DNA of 64,000 nt. Origin: Acidithiobacillus ferridurans. GTDB lineage: Bacteria > Pseudomonadota > Gammaproteobacteria > Acidithiobacillales > Acidithiobacillaceae. Below, piece after piece: positions 8,069 through 17,312 of the stretch (the stretch's first letter is position 1; every line of letters starts with the position of its first letter). Location of the stretch: contig NZ_AP018795.1 in NCBI RefSeq assembly GCF_003966655.1, positions 2,683,501 through 2,747,500 of the forward strand. The letters run 5' to 3'. The notes beneath the pieces are model-generated. The model had not been told where the DNA came from and did not search any database. It was given only the letters and a program-made list of their open reading frames with translations. Made by a program: the position numbers and the translations under genes.

Positions 8069-10476
8069 TCCCCTCCGCTCCGCTTTTTTTCCACGTCGAG
8101 CACATGCAAGGTCGTCGCCAGCACCGTATCCGGATTCAGGCTCATGGACTGAATGCCGATTTGCACCAGAAACTCAGCCATTTCCGGATAGTCCGAAGGG
8201 GCTTGTCCGCAAAGCCCGGAGTGGATGCCGTTACGGGCACAGCCCTCCACCGCGAGGCGGATCATCTCCTTGACGCCGTCGTCCCGTTCATCATAGTCGT
8301 AAGCAACGATGGCCGAGTCGCGGTCGACGCCCAGGGTGAGCTGGGTCAGGTCATTGCTGCCAATGGAAAAACCGTCAAAGCGTTGGGCGAACTGATCGAT
8401 CAGAATGATATTATTGGGAATTTCGCACATGGCATAGACCTGCAAGCCATTTTCGCCGCGGCGCAGGCCGAACTCCGCCATCTTCGCCAGCACGTCGTCC
8501 GCTTCCTTCACCCGGCGCACAAAGGGCAGCATGAGGATGACATTATCCAGCCCCATCTCTTCACGGACCCGCTTCATGGCCAGGCATTCCAGATGAAATC
8601 CCTCGGTATAGGCCGGATGCGCGTAGCGCGAGGCGCCGCGGAAGCCGAGCATCGGATTATCCTCCTCCGGCTCAAACCAGCGTCCTCCCAACAGTGCGGC
8701 ATATTCGTTGGTTTTGAAGTCGGACATACGCACGACCACCGGCTTTGGATAAAACGCGGCCGCGATGGTGCCGATGCCTTCCGACAAGCGTTCCACAAAG
8801 AAATCGGCGGGTTGGGCGTAGCCCTGGGTCAGCGTGGCCAAGGCAGTGCGTTCATGGGCATCCTCGACCTTCTCCGGATGCAGCAGCGCCATGGGATGCG
8901 CCTTGATGGCGCTGTTGATGATGAACTCCATGCGTGCCAGGCCGATACCGTCATTGGGCAGCATGCACGTCTGAAAAGCGATTTCCGGATTGCCGAGATT
9001 GATCATGATCTGCGTCTGCGGGCGGGGCAGGGTGGCGAGATCGGTATGGCGGACCGTGAAGGGCAGGGCGCCGGCATAGACGCTGCCTACATCGCCACCG
9101 GCACAGGATACGGTCACGCTGTCACCATCCTTGAGCGTGGTGGTCGCAAGATCGGTGCCGACGACAGCGGGAATGCCCAGTTCCCGGGCGATGATGGCGG
9201 CATGGCAGGTGCGTCCGCCGCGATTGGTGATGATGGCCGCCGCCTCTTTCATGATGGGCTCCCAGTCCGGGGTGGTGATGTCCGCCACCAGAATCTCACC
9301 GGGTCTGAAGTCCGCCAGATGTTTCACATCCCGGATGATGCGCACCGGGCCGGATGCGATTTTGCCGCCGATGGCGCGCCCCTGTACCAGGGCAGGGCCC
9401 TGACCATCCAGGATGTACTCTTCCAGTACCTGCCCCTTTTTCTGCGACGCGACGGTCTCCGGCCGCGCCTGGACCATGTAAAGCTGCCCGTCGATGCCAT
9501 CTTTTGCCCACTCCATGTCCATGGGCCGGCTTTCCTGCATCTTGCGGCTGTAATGCTGTTCGACCTTGATGGCGTAATCGGCGAGGGTCAGCACATCCGC
9601 GTCGCTGAGGCAGAATGTGTCCTGCTCACTGCGATGGGTGGCGATATTGCGGGTGCTGTGACGGGTATCTCCTTCCGTATAGATCATCTTGATTTTCTTG
9701 CTGCCCAATACCCGCCGCAGCACCGCCTTTTTACCGCGCAGAAACGCTGGCTTGAAGACGTAGAATTCGTCCGGGTCCACGGCGCCCTGCACCACGTTTT
9801 CACCCAGTCCCCAGGATGCGGTGATGAAGACCACATCACGGAAGCCCGTTTCGGTGTCCAGAGAAAACATCACCCCGCTGGTCGCTTTATCTGAACGCAC
9901 CATTTTCATGATGCCGATGGACAGGGCGACCTTGAAGTGATCGAAGCCCTGATCGATCCGATAGTGAATGGCACGATCGGTAAACAGGCTCGCAAAGCAG
10001 CGGCGGCAGGCGTCCAGCAGGGCGGCTTCGCCGGAAATATTGAGGTAGGTATCCTGCTGACCAGCGAAACTGGCGGTGGGCAAGTCTTCGGCGGTGGCAG
10101 AAGAACGAACGGCTACGGACAGCGCTTCGCCATATTCCCTGCGCAGTTCGGCGTAGCCCGCGAGCACCTCCGCCTGCAGATCTGCCGGCAGCGGCGCGCC
10201 GTAGACAATTTCGCGTGCCCGCGCGCCGCGCCGCGCCAGGTCGGTGACGTTGGCCGGGTCCAAGCCGTCCAGCGCATCATGGAGCGCCGGCCAGGCGCCA
10301 GCCTGATCCAGCAGGTAACGATAGGCTTCGCTGGTGATGGCGAAACCATTGGGAACCTTCACCCCCTGGGGACTCAGTTCCCGGTACATTTCCCCCAAAG
10401 AGGCATTTTTACCGCCTACCAGAGGCACGTCTTCTATGCGGATATCGTTGAAAAACCGAATATAACGATCAGACAT
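8065..10476 (-). CDS. ppsA: Phosphoenolpyruvate synthase
   Basis: Makes PEP, AMP and phosphate from pyruvate, ATP and water. The 803-residue protein starts at MSDRYIRFFND (10476), preceded by a CGGAGGAGA ribosome site. The N-terminal nucleotide-binding domain begins VPLVGGKNASLGEMY and contains VRSSATAEDLPTASFAGQQ. The central phosphohistidine domain has GGRTCHAAIIARELGIPAVV, with the catalytic His. The C-terminal PEP/pyruvate domain has GFRGASRY and SIGSNDLTQL, plus the GLCGQAPSDYPE motif. It is first in the minus-strand block, and the 95 bases upstream should hold the promoter. Length is normal for the family. Confidence 0.96.
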   Translation of the reverse strand: MSDRYIRFFNDIRIEDVPLVGGKNASLGEMYRELSPQGVKVPNGFAITSEAYRYLLDQAGAWPALHDALDGLDPANVTDLARRGARAREIVYGAPLPADLQAEVLAGYAELRREYGEALSVAVRSSATAEDLPTASFAGQQDTYLNISGEAALLDACRRCFASLFTDRAIHYRIDQGFDHFKVALSIGIMKMVRSDKATSGVMFSLDTETGFRDVVFITASWGLGENVVQGAVDPDEFYVFKPAFLRGKKAVLRRVLGSKKIKMIYTEGDTRHSTRNIATHRSEQDTFCLSDADVLTLADYAIKVEQHYSRKMQESRPMDMEWAKDGIDGQLYMVQARPETVASQKKGQVLEEYILDGQGPALVQGRAIGGKIASGPVRIIRDVKHLADFRPGEILVADITTPDWEPIMKEAAAIITNRGGRTCHAAIIARELGIPAVVGTDLATTTLKDGDSVTVSCAGGDVGSVYAGALPFTVRHTDLATLPRPQTQIMINLGNPEIAFQTCMLPNDGIGLARMEFIINSAIKAHPMALLHPEKVEDAHERTALATLTQGYAQPADFFVERLSEGIGTIAAAFYPKPVVVRMSDFKTNEYAALLGGRWFEPEEDNPMLGFRGASRYAHPAYTEGFHLECLAMKRVREEMGLDNVILMLPFVRRVKEADDVLAKMAEFGLRRGENGLQVYAMCEIPNNIILIDQFAQRFDGFSIGSNDLTQLTLGVDRDSAIVAYDYDERDDGVKEMIRLAVEGCARNGIHSGLCGQAPSDYPEMAEFLVQIGIQSMSLNPDTVLATTLHVLDVEKKRSGGE

Positions 10477-10571
10477 GACGCTCTCCTCCGCAGTAAAAAC
10501 CGATCTCCGACTCCAGACTAAAGATAGTAGAGGGGGGTGGTTCAGCAAGCGGGCGCGCTAGCGGACGGGTG

Positions 10572-11534
10572 TCAGCGGTTGGCGGAGGGCTTTGGAGACC
10601 GGGCGGTGGAGGGCGACTGACCCGCTGGCTCCGAAAATTTCCAGGATATCCGCAATTCCGGCAGCGGGCGGCCCAACAACTGCTCCAGGCGCTCTATTTC
10701 CGGGGTGTATATGGCCTGAAGAAAGCTGCGCGCTTCAGCATCCATGGGCGGCTTGCGCCCTTCGCGCAGGAAAACGTTGCGCCAGACGAATTCACCCCAG
10801 GTGCGCGGAAAAAGATGCTCGCCAATATACCGGCTGATGTGTCCGCTGGCCAGTTGCCGGGCCCAGTTTCCCCGCGGCAGGCGATGGACGTTATGGACGG
10901 TTTCCAGATCCATGTCGCGCAATGGTCCGCGGTCGATCTCCAGAAAATCGGCGATGTCCTCCAGCACGGCCAACGGGTTTTTCTTGAGGTCCTCGAGGAG
11001 ACAGACATGCACCTGGCCGGCACCGAATTGCTGCTGGTAACGCATGATCTGTGCGGTATAGTGCCCCAACTCCACATAAAGCTGGGAGATCCCCCAGCCC
11101 TTGTCGGGGCGCGTCCAGTCGCGTTGTAACGCCTCCACGAAGGGTAAGTCGAGTACTCCTTCGTTGAAGTCCATGAGGTACTGGGCATGGGCCCGCTGCA
11201 CTGGATCACGCAGGATGACGATGATCCGTGCAGCCGGTTGCACGGCGTGGATACGCGCCGGCGCTTCTTCGCACCAGAGATAGGAGGGACTGGCGTCGCC
11301 TATCCGCGGGAATCGCTCCGCGCCGCGATAAAGCTGCTGATACTGTTCGATATTGCCCACATATTGAATCCAATGCCTTTGTTCCGGAGACGGATGGGGC
11401 TGGGTAAAAAAGTGCGGTTCCTTCATCGCCGGCAAAAAAACCTGGGGATGTTGCCGCAGGTAGGCGTAAAGCGAAGTCGTGCCGCTTTTTACCGCACCGA
11501 TGATATAGAAGTTGGGCCACACCGGTTGGGACAT
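10572..11534 (-). CDS. Sulfotransferase family protein
   Basis: A 320-residue protein with the PAPS-binding 5'-phosphosulfate loop near the N-terminus (FYIIGAVKSGTTSLYAYL). A 3'-phosphate-binding region typical of heparan-type sulfotransferases follows (IIVILRDPVQRAHAQYLMDF). It should transfer sulfate from PAPS to a carbohydrate, lipid or surface polymer; the acceptor is unknown. It lies 11 bases after rlpA at the end of the dap operon, which suggests, without proving, a cell-envelope acceptor. No signal peptide is evident. Confidence 0.85.
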   Translation of the reverse strand: MSQPVWPNFYIIGAVKSGTTSLYAYLRQHPQVFLPAMKEPHFFTQPHPSPEQRHWIQYVGNIEQYQQLYRGAERFPRIGDASPSYLWCEEAPARIHAVQPAARIIVILRDPVQRAHAQYLMDFNEGVLDLPFVEALQRDWTRPDKGWGISQLYVELGHYTAQIMRYQQQFGAGQVHVCLLEDLKKNPLAVLEDIADFLEIDRGPLRDMDLETVHNVHRLPRGNWARQLASGHISRYIGEHLFPRTWGEFVWRNVFLREGRKPPMDAEARSFLQAIYTPEIERLEQLLGRPLPELRISWKFSEPAGQSPSTARSPKPSANR

Positions 11535-11545
11535 CTCGCGGTTCC

Positions 11546-12373
11546 TTACTGTTCTACGCTGTAAAAATCATGAAAGCCCATCTGCCTGAGTTCGGCGATG
11601 ACCTGGACCGCAGCGACACCACCCGGCAGCGGACCAATCTGCACCTTGTAGTATTGCTGCCCGTTCACCAGTCCGGGCACGATGAGCACGCCGCGAATGC
11701 CGGCATGGAGCAGACGGTTGCGTTCACGGGTGGCATTGTTGACCCGGCTGAACGCCCCGGTTTGCAGAAAGGTTTGGGGTGGCGCCGGTATTTCCGGGGC
11801 CATGGGCAATGCTGCCGCTGTAACCGTGCCCCTGGATGCGCCTGCCGGAGGCGCGGCTACCGGTGCCAGAGCCACGATCTCCACTGGGGCGATGCCTTGC
11901 CCCGCCATCCCCAGGGCGTTGGCCGCTCCGTAGGAGAGATCCATCGCGCGGCCATCCACAAAGGGGCCGCGATCATTGACCAGCACGATAACACTTCGGC
12001 CGTTGCTGAGGTTGGTGACCCGGGCGCAGGTCGGCAGCGGCAGATCCCGGCTGGCGGCACTGAAGGCGCGTGGCCGGAAAGGGGTGCCCATAGCGGTGGT
12101 GGAGCCGGACTCCCAGCCATACCAGGAGGCCATGCCGCGCACGGCGTACCCGGCGGAGCTGTTCAGCGGCGCATAGATACGGCCGTGAACCTGATAAGGA
12201 CGGTTATAAGCGGCGTGCAGATCAGGAGCGGGGGTGGCGCAGGCCGCAGAGGCGGACGGCGACGTATTGTTGGCAGTGGGTGATGTCGAGACTCCTGCAC
12301 AGCCGCTCAGTGCCAGCATCCACAATCCCAGCATGGTATAGAAGACAGTACGGCGTGCGCCACTAACGGTCAT
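11546..12373 (-). CDS. rlpA: RlpA-like septal-ring lipoprotein with SPOR domain
   Basis: A 275-residue lipoprotein. The signal peptide ends in a lipobox (LALSGC). The double-psi beta-barrel domain is recognisable from [11 protein letters not shown] and [20 protein letters not shown], and a C-terminal SPOR-like domain binds denuded septal glycan. RlpA proteins are lytic transglycosylases acting on such glycan. Compared with the usual pattern (TANGE...TAAH), this copy has MGTPF and SAASR, so the catalytic Glu and His appear replaced while the Asp of NDRGPF is kept. The start at 12373 overlaps the dapE stop by 11 bases; an ATG at 12334 is an alternative. Confidence 0.85.
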   Translation of the reverse strand: MTVSGARRTVFYTMLGLWMLALSGCAGVSTSPTANNTSPSASAACATPAPDLHAAYNRPYQVHGRIYAPLNSSAGYAVRGMASWYGWESGSTTAMGTPFRPRAFSAASRDLPLPTCARVTNLSNGRSVIVLVNDRGPFVDGRAMDLSYGAANALGMAGQGIAPVEIVALAPVAAPPAGASRGTVTAAALPMAPEIPAPPQTFLQTGAFSRVNNATRERNRLLHAGIRGVLIVPGLVNGQQYYKVQIGPLPGGVAAVQVIAELRQMGFHDFYSVEQ

Positions 12374-13511
12374 TCGCGGCCTCCAGCAGATACACCATGA
12401 TCTCCGTATAGATCTGCGCCAGATGTTCCAGATCGGCGACGGCGACGCATTCGTTGATCTTGTGGATGGTGGCATTGACGGGTCCGAGTTCTACGACTTG
12501 CCCACCCAACTGGGCGATGAAGCGCCCGTCCGAGGTACCGCCGCCGGTGGACAGTTGGGCCACGCGCCGTGCTACGGCTTGTAAGGCCTTTTGGGTAGCA
12601 GCTACCAAGGCACCCGGTGCCGTAAAGAAAGGCGGACCGGACAATTGCCAGTCGATGGCGTAGCGCATGGCGGCGGCGTCAAGGATTTTGTGGACCCCTG
12701 CCTGCAAAGATTCCGGCGTGGACTCCGTGGAAAAACGGAAATTAAAATCCGCCTGCAACTGGCCGGGGATGACGTTGTTGGCCCCGGTACCCGCGTGGAT
12801 ATTGGAGAATTGCAGGCGGGTAGGCGGGAAAAAATCATTCCCCGCATCCCAGGAGTGATCCACGAGATCCGCGAGTGGGCGGAAGGCGCGGTGGATGGGA
12901 TTATCGGCCTTGTCAGGGTAGGCCACATGGCCCTGTATGCCGTGTACCGTCAGGCGCCCGTTCAGCGAACCGCGCCGGCCATTTTTGATGACGTCCCCCA
13001 GTACCTTTTCGGAGGAGGGCTCGCCGACCACGCACCAGTCGATGGTCTCCCCATGCTCCCGCAGCCAGTCCACCACATGGCGGGTGCCGTGGGTGGCGAT
13101 GCCTTCTTCATCGGAAGTGATCAGAAAGGCCAGACGACCGGAATGCGCCGGATGCAGGGCGACAAAACGCTCTGCGGCGACCACCATGGCGGCGAGACTG
13201 CCCTTCATGTCGGCAGCACCACGCCCATAGAGCATGCCGTCGCGGATGACCGGCTGAAAGGGGTCGTTTTGCCATTCCGCGAGCGGGCCGCTGGGGACAA
13301 CATCCGTGTGCCCCGCAAAACAAAGTCGTGGACCGGCGCCACCCCGTTCCGCCCAGAAATTCTCCACCCCGTTGGCAGGCAGACGCGTCACCCGAAAACC
13401 CACAGCCTTCAGCCGGGCGATCATCAGATCCTGACAGCCTGCATCCTCAGGGGTCACCGAAGGGCGGGAAATCAGGTCTTCAGCCAGTTCCAGTACGGCG
13501 CTCTTGCCCAC
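12363..13511 (-). CDS. dapE: Succinyl-diaminopimelate desuccinylase
   Basis: Zn-dependent M20 amidohydrolase giving LL-diaminopimelate and succinate. Metal-binding blocks are clear: [13 protein letters not shown] near residue 70, [15 protein letters not shown] near residue 100, and [19 protein letters not shown] around residue 135 with the catalytic Glu. The dimerisation lid and the C-terminal [11 protein letters not shown] and [14 protein letters not shown] motifs match DapE. At 382 residues it is full length. It is the third gene of a dapC-dapD-dapE run with gaps of 11 to 21 bases, so all three are probably one transcript. Confidence 0.96.
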   Translation of the reverse strand: MGKSAVLELAEDLISRPSVTPEDAGCQDLMIARLKAVGFRVTRLPANGVENFWAERGGAGPRLCFAGHTDVVPSGPLAEWQNDPFQPVIRDGMLYGRGAADMKGSLAAMVVAAERFVALHPAHSGRLAFLITSDEEGIATHGTRHVVDWLREHGETIDWCVVGEPSSEKVLGDVIKNGRRGSLNGRLTVHGIQGHVAYPDKADNPIHRAFRPLADLVDHSWDAGNDFFPPTRLQFSNIHAGTGANNVIPGQLQADFNFRFSTESTPESLQAGVHKILDAAAMRYAIDWQLSGPPFFTAPGALVAATQKALQAVARRVAQLSTGGGTSDGRFIAQLGGQVVELGPVNATIHKINECVAVADLEHLAQIYTEIMVYLLEAANDR

Positions 13512-13522
13512 GGGGCGCTCCC

Positions 13523-14347
13523 TCAGATATCGCGGAGAATGGCGTTGATGCCCACTTTGCCAAGAGTCTTGGCATCCACCTGCTTGACGATGACCGCGCA
13601 GTAGAGGCTATAGCTGCCGTCCTTGGAGGGCAGGCTGCCGGACACCACCACCGAACCGGCGGGCACCCGTCCGTAGGTGATTTCACCGCTTGCGCGATCA
13701 TAAATGCGCGTGCTGGAGCCGATGAAGACGCCCATGGAGATGACCGAGCCCTCTTCAACGATCACGCCTTCCACCACTTCCGAGCGGGCACCGATGAAAC
13801 AGTTGTCCTCGATGATGGTGGGGTTGGCCTGTAAGGGCTCCAGCACGCCACCGATGCCGACACCGCCGGACAGATGCACATGTTTGCCGATCTGGGCGCA
13901 GGAGCCGACCGTCGCCCAGGTGTCCACCATGGTACCCTCATCCACATAGGCGCCGATATTGACAAAAGACGGCATCAGCACGCAGTTGCGACCGATAAAG
14001 GCCCCGCGCCGCGCCGTGGCCGGCGGCACCACCCGAAAACCGCCGGTGCGGAAATCGTTGCTGTTATAATCGGCAAACTTGCCCGGCACCTTGTCGTAAA
14101 AATTGGTCTCGCCCCCCGGAATCCGGGCATTATCCTGCAAACGGAAGGAGAGCAGCACCGCCTTCTTGATCCACTGATGGGTGATCCATTGGCCATCACG
14201 CTTTTCGGCGACCCGCAGGACGCCCTTGTCCAGTCCTTCGATGGTCTGATGCACGGCTTCCCGAAGCTCTGCGGGGGCCTGCTTGGGGGAAATCTCCGCA
14301 CGATTTTCCCACGCGGCGTCGATTATGGTGGCAAGATTCTGGCTCAC
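13523..14347 (-). CDS. dapD: Tetrahydrodipicolinate N-succinyltransferase
   Basis: Transfers succinyl from succinyl-CoA to tetrahydrodipicolinate. The 274-residue protein has the N-terminal helical region followed by the left-handed parallel beta-helix hexapeptide repeats, from about residue 105. Typical blocks are [60 protein letters not shown] and [14 protein letters not shown]. The start [14 protein letters not shown] and the total length match the family. It lies between dapC and dapE in the succinylase branch of lysine/diaminopimelate synthesis, needed for both protein and murein. Confidence 0.97.
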   Translation of the reverse strand: MSQNLATIIDAAWENRAEISPKQAPAELREAVHQTIEGLDKGVLRVAEKRDGQWITHQWIKKAVLLSFRLQDNARIPGGETNFYDKVPGKFADYNSNDFRTGGFRVVPPATARRGAFIGRNCVLMPSFVNIGAYVDEGTMVDTWATVGSCAQIGKHVHLSGGVGIGGVLEPLQANPTIIEDNCFIGARSEVVEGVIVEEGSVISMGVFIGSSTRIYDRASGEITYGRVPAGSVVVSGSLPSKDGSYSLYCAVIVKQVDAKTLGKVGINAILRDI

Positions 14348-14368
14348 ACGAACTCCTTGATTAATGGT

Positions 14369-15571
14369 TTAGTTGTTAATAGTGGAAAGGGGATGCTGTT
14401 CCATAAAGCGACGTATGCGCTGCAGACCCTCGACGCAATCTTCCAGGCTGCCGACCAGCGCGATGCGGACCCTATCCTGGCCGGGGTGGACGCCGTGGGC
14501 ATTTCTTGCGAGATAAGCGCCAGGCAGGCAGCGCACATGTTCTGCTCCATAGAGGGCGCGCACGAAGGCTTCGCCATCGCCGACCCGCGGCCAGAGATAA
14601 AAGCCGCCGGCGGGTGTCTCGATGGGTAATAGCGCACCGAGAACGTCATGGGCGGCCGCGAATTTGCGGGCATAATCGGCGCGAGTAAGCTGCACGTGCT
14701 GCTCGTCCTGCCAGGCGGCGACGGCTGCGGCCTGGATGAAGGGTGGGGTGGCCGCACCCAGATAGGTGCGGTAACGAACAAAGGCCTTGAGAATATCGGC
14801 GTCACCCGCCACAAAGCCGCTGCGCGCACCGGGAATGCTGGAGCGCTTGGAGAGACTGTGAAAAGCCAGTACCTGCGCCAGGCTGCCCGTCGCTGCCGCC
14901 GCTTCCAGAATACCGGCGGGTGCCTGTCCTTCAGGATACAGTTCGCTATAGCACTCATCGGCGGCGAGCACGAAGCGATGTTGCCGGGCTTTGCGGATCA
15001 GCCAGCCCAGGGTTTCCAGTGACAGGGTCGCCCCCGTGGGATTATGGGGCGAGTTGATGTAGAGCAACGCGCAACGTGCCCAGACCGATTCCTCTATCGC
15101 GAGAAAGTTCGGCTGCCCGCTGGCATCGCAGTTCAGATAATAGGGTTCCGCCCCCGCCAGTAGGGCGGCTCCTTCATAGATCTGATAGAAGGGATTGGGT
15201 AACAGGACCAGGGGTTTGGAGGCCTGACAAGGCGGCAGCACCGCCTGTGCGATACTGAACAGGGCCTCGCGGCTGCCGTTGGCGGAGATGATGTGCCGCT
15301 CCGGATCCAGAAAACCAATGGGCAAGGCAAAGCGCCGGGTTGACCAATCCGCGATGGCCCGGCGTAAACGCAGGTCGCCCAGCACCTTGGGATACTCGGC
15401 GAGACCATGCAGGTGCTCGATGATCGCCTCACTGACTATGGCTGGCGCCGGGTGGCGTGGTTCACCGATGGAGAAGTCGATGGGCTCCTTTGCTGGCGGT
15501 GTTGTTCCTGTCAGCAGCGTGCGCAAGCGCTCGAAAGGATAGGCCTGCAAGGTCTCCAGCAGGGGATTCAT
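14369..15571 (-). CDS. dapC: Succinyldiaminopimelate transaminase (class I/II aminotransferase)
   Basis: PLP enzyme of fold type I. The PLP lysine is in LAFHSLSKRSSIPGARSGFV. SIGEPRHP near the start, INSPHNPTGA and the final arginine block DRVRIALVG match DapC-type aminotransferases found beside dapD and dapE. The ATG at 15571 (MNPLLETLQAYPFERLR) is chosen because DapC homologues typically begin this way; an ATG five codons upstream (15586) is equally open, and neither has a strong ribosome site. The operon position supports the DapC role over a generic alanine or aspartate aminotransferase. Confidence 0.88.
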   Translation of the reverse strand: MNPLLETLQAYPFERLRTLLTGTTPPAKEPIDFSIGEPRHPAPAIVSEAIIEHLHGLAEYPKVLGDLRLRRAIADWSTRRFALPIGFLDPERHIISANGSREALFSIAQAVLPPCQASKPLVLLPNPFYQIYEGAALLAGAEPYYLNCDASGQPNFLAIEESVWARCALLYINSPHNPTGATLSLETLGWLIRKARQHRFVLAADECYSELYPEGQAPAGILEAAAATGSLAQVLAFHSLSKRSSIPGARSGFVAGDADILKAFVRYRTYLGAATPPFIQAAAVAAWQDEQHVQLTRADYARKFAAAHDVLGALLPIETPAGGFYLWPRVGDGEAFVRALYGAEHVRCLPGAYLARNAHGVHPGQDRVRIALVGSLEDCVEGLQRIRRFMEQHPLSTINN

Positions 15572-15733
15572 GGAATCTGTCGTCATAGAATGCGATTCTG
15601 GGGCAAGGACGGCGGTGATGACAAGCCCCAAACTTTCCCGGGGCGACCGCCGGATTCCGCATGACGCTAAGGGGCTGGGATTTTGCCGGGTTATGCAGGA
15701 CAATGCGGCAGGATTGAAATAACCTTTTTCCAG

Positions 15734-16676
15734 ATGGGACCACCGATATTCACCAGCACCGCCAGCCAGCCTTTGCGCTCCGCCAGAGCCTTCCCGCCAT
15801 TGCCCTGCTGCTGGGTTCCAGCCTGTGGGGCGTGCTCTGGTGGCCGCTCCGCTATTTTCATGGAGCGGGCCTGCATGGCGCGTGGCTGATTTTTATCGTT
15901 TACCTATTGCTGGCGCTTCCAGCCGGATTGTGGTCCTGGCGCCGTCGTCATGAGCTGCAGCAGCACGGACGCACTCTGGTCGGGCTGCTCCTGCTTGGTG
16001 GCTGGACCAATGTGGCCTTCATGCTGGCGCTGGTGCATGGCGAGGTCATCCGTATTTTGCTGCTCTTTTATCTTTCACCGGTTTGGGCCATTTTTTCCGC
16101 ACGGATTTTTTTGAAGGAGGCGATCGGCTGGCGCGGCGTCCTTGCGGCGCTGCTGGCGGTAGGCGGATCGGCTCTGGTGGTCAGCAATGGCCGGGGGTTT
16201 CTTTTGCGGACCTCGATATGAATGACTTGCTTGCCATATCTTCGGGCCTCGCCTTCGCCCTGAGCAATGTCATTCTGCGTGCGGACACGGCACTCGGCGA
16301 TGTGCATCGTGCCACTGCAGTATGGTGGGGCTGTGTGCTGCTTGCCTTGCCTTTTGCGCTTTTTCAGCCGTTACCGGCCCTGTCCCTGCCGGACTATGGT
16401 TCTCTGCTGGCCTTTTCCTGGCTGTGGATTGCCGGGGCGACGGTGGCGGTGCAATTCGGTGTCGCGCGGATGCCGGTGAGCGTTTCCGCGGTGATCATGC
16501 CTTTTGAGGTCGTCGTAGGTGCACTATCGGCCTGGTGGCTGGCCGGGGAAGCACCGACGCTCCTCGAATCGTTCGGGGGTACCCTGATACTGACTGCGGC
16601 GCTTCTGCAGATTACCCGCAGCCAGGGGCATCCGGTTTTACTCGGGGGCGTCGAAATGGAGAAGGGCGAACTCTAG
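15734..16676 (+). pseudogene. EamA/DMT-family membrane transporter, two apparent frameshifts
   Basis: A ten-helix drug/metabolite transporter spread over three frames. The ATG at 15734 reads MGPPIF... in one frame, but the first membrane helix (LPAIALLLGSSLWGVLWW) is in the next frame. That frame ends at 16221, after helix 5. The second EamA half (DLLAISSGLAFALSNVILR, to 16676) is in a third frame. One extra G in the GGG near 15736, and one extra G in the GGGGG at 16193-16197, would give an open gene of about 314 codons. The second half also has its own ATG at 16218 that overlaps the first stop (ATGA), so two half-proteins are possible. The gene diverges from dapC; its 3' end overlaps gph. 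Confidence 0.75.
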
Positions 16677-17312
16677 CTGTTCACTGCGCTGGATGATTTG
16701 ATCGGCGCCCCAGTGCTGCGGGTCATTACCGGCCTCGAAGTAGCCCCAGGCCGCTGCCCAGCAGCGGGTTCCCGCGCCCCTGCCTGCTGCCATGTCGCGC
16801 GGATCGTCGCCGATCATGAGGCTGCGGGCCGCGCTGGCCCCCATCTCGGCGAGGGCGCGGGTGACCGGTAGCGGATCAGGCTTGGCGTGCGTCGTTGTAT
16901 CGCCGCTGACGATGGCGGCGGGGGCAACGGGCAGTTTGAGCGCGCTCAGCAAAGGCAGGGTCAGAAACCCCGGTTTATTGGTCACGACACCCCATGCCAT
17001 GCCGCGCTCCGACAGGGTCATCAGTGCTTTTGCCATACCCGGGAAAAGGGTGCTTCGTTCGCAGATATGGGCGGCATAAATCTCCAGAAACTCCGCTCGC
17101 AGGGACGCAAAATCCGGGTCCTCCGGCTGCACCTGAAAAGCCACCCGCAAAAGGCCGCGGGCGCCCTGGGAAGCGACCGGGCGGAGCATTTCCAGGGGCA
17201 TGGCCGGCAACCCGCGTTCGATACGCATCCGATTGGCTGTGGCTCCGAGATCGGGAGCCGTATCCACCAGGGTGCCATCGAGATCGAAAAGTACGGCCGC
17301 CTGTTCAGACAT
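16638..17312 (-). CDS. gph: HAD hydrolase, phosphoglycolate phosphatase-like
   Basis: A 224-residue HAD-superfamily phosphatase. Motif I is LFDLDGTLVDTAPD with the nucleophile Asp, motif II is VVTNKPG, the conserved Lys lies in THAKPDPLP, and motif IV is MIGDDPRDMAAGRGAG. It overlaps ubiG by 8 bases. A gph-type phosphatase directly after ubiG is a known proteobacterial arrangement. Hydrolysis of 2-phosphoglycolate would suit an autotroph, where RuBisCO makes this by-product, but HAD substrates cannot be fixed from sequence; MupP-like N-acetylmuramate phosphate phosphatases have the same neighbourhood. Confidence 0.87.
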   Translation of the reverse strand: MSEQAAVLFDLDGTLVDTAPDLGATANRMRIERGLPAMPLEMLRPVASQGARGLLRVAFQVQPEDPDFASLRAEFLEIYAAHICERSTLFPGMAKALMTLSERGMAWGVVTNKPGFLTLPLLSALKLPVAPAAIVSGDTTTHAKPDPLPVTRALAEMGASAARSLMIGDDPRDMAAGRGAGTRCWAAAWGYFEAGNDPQHWGADQIIQRSEQLEFALLHFDAPE

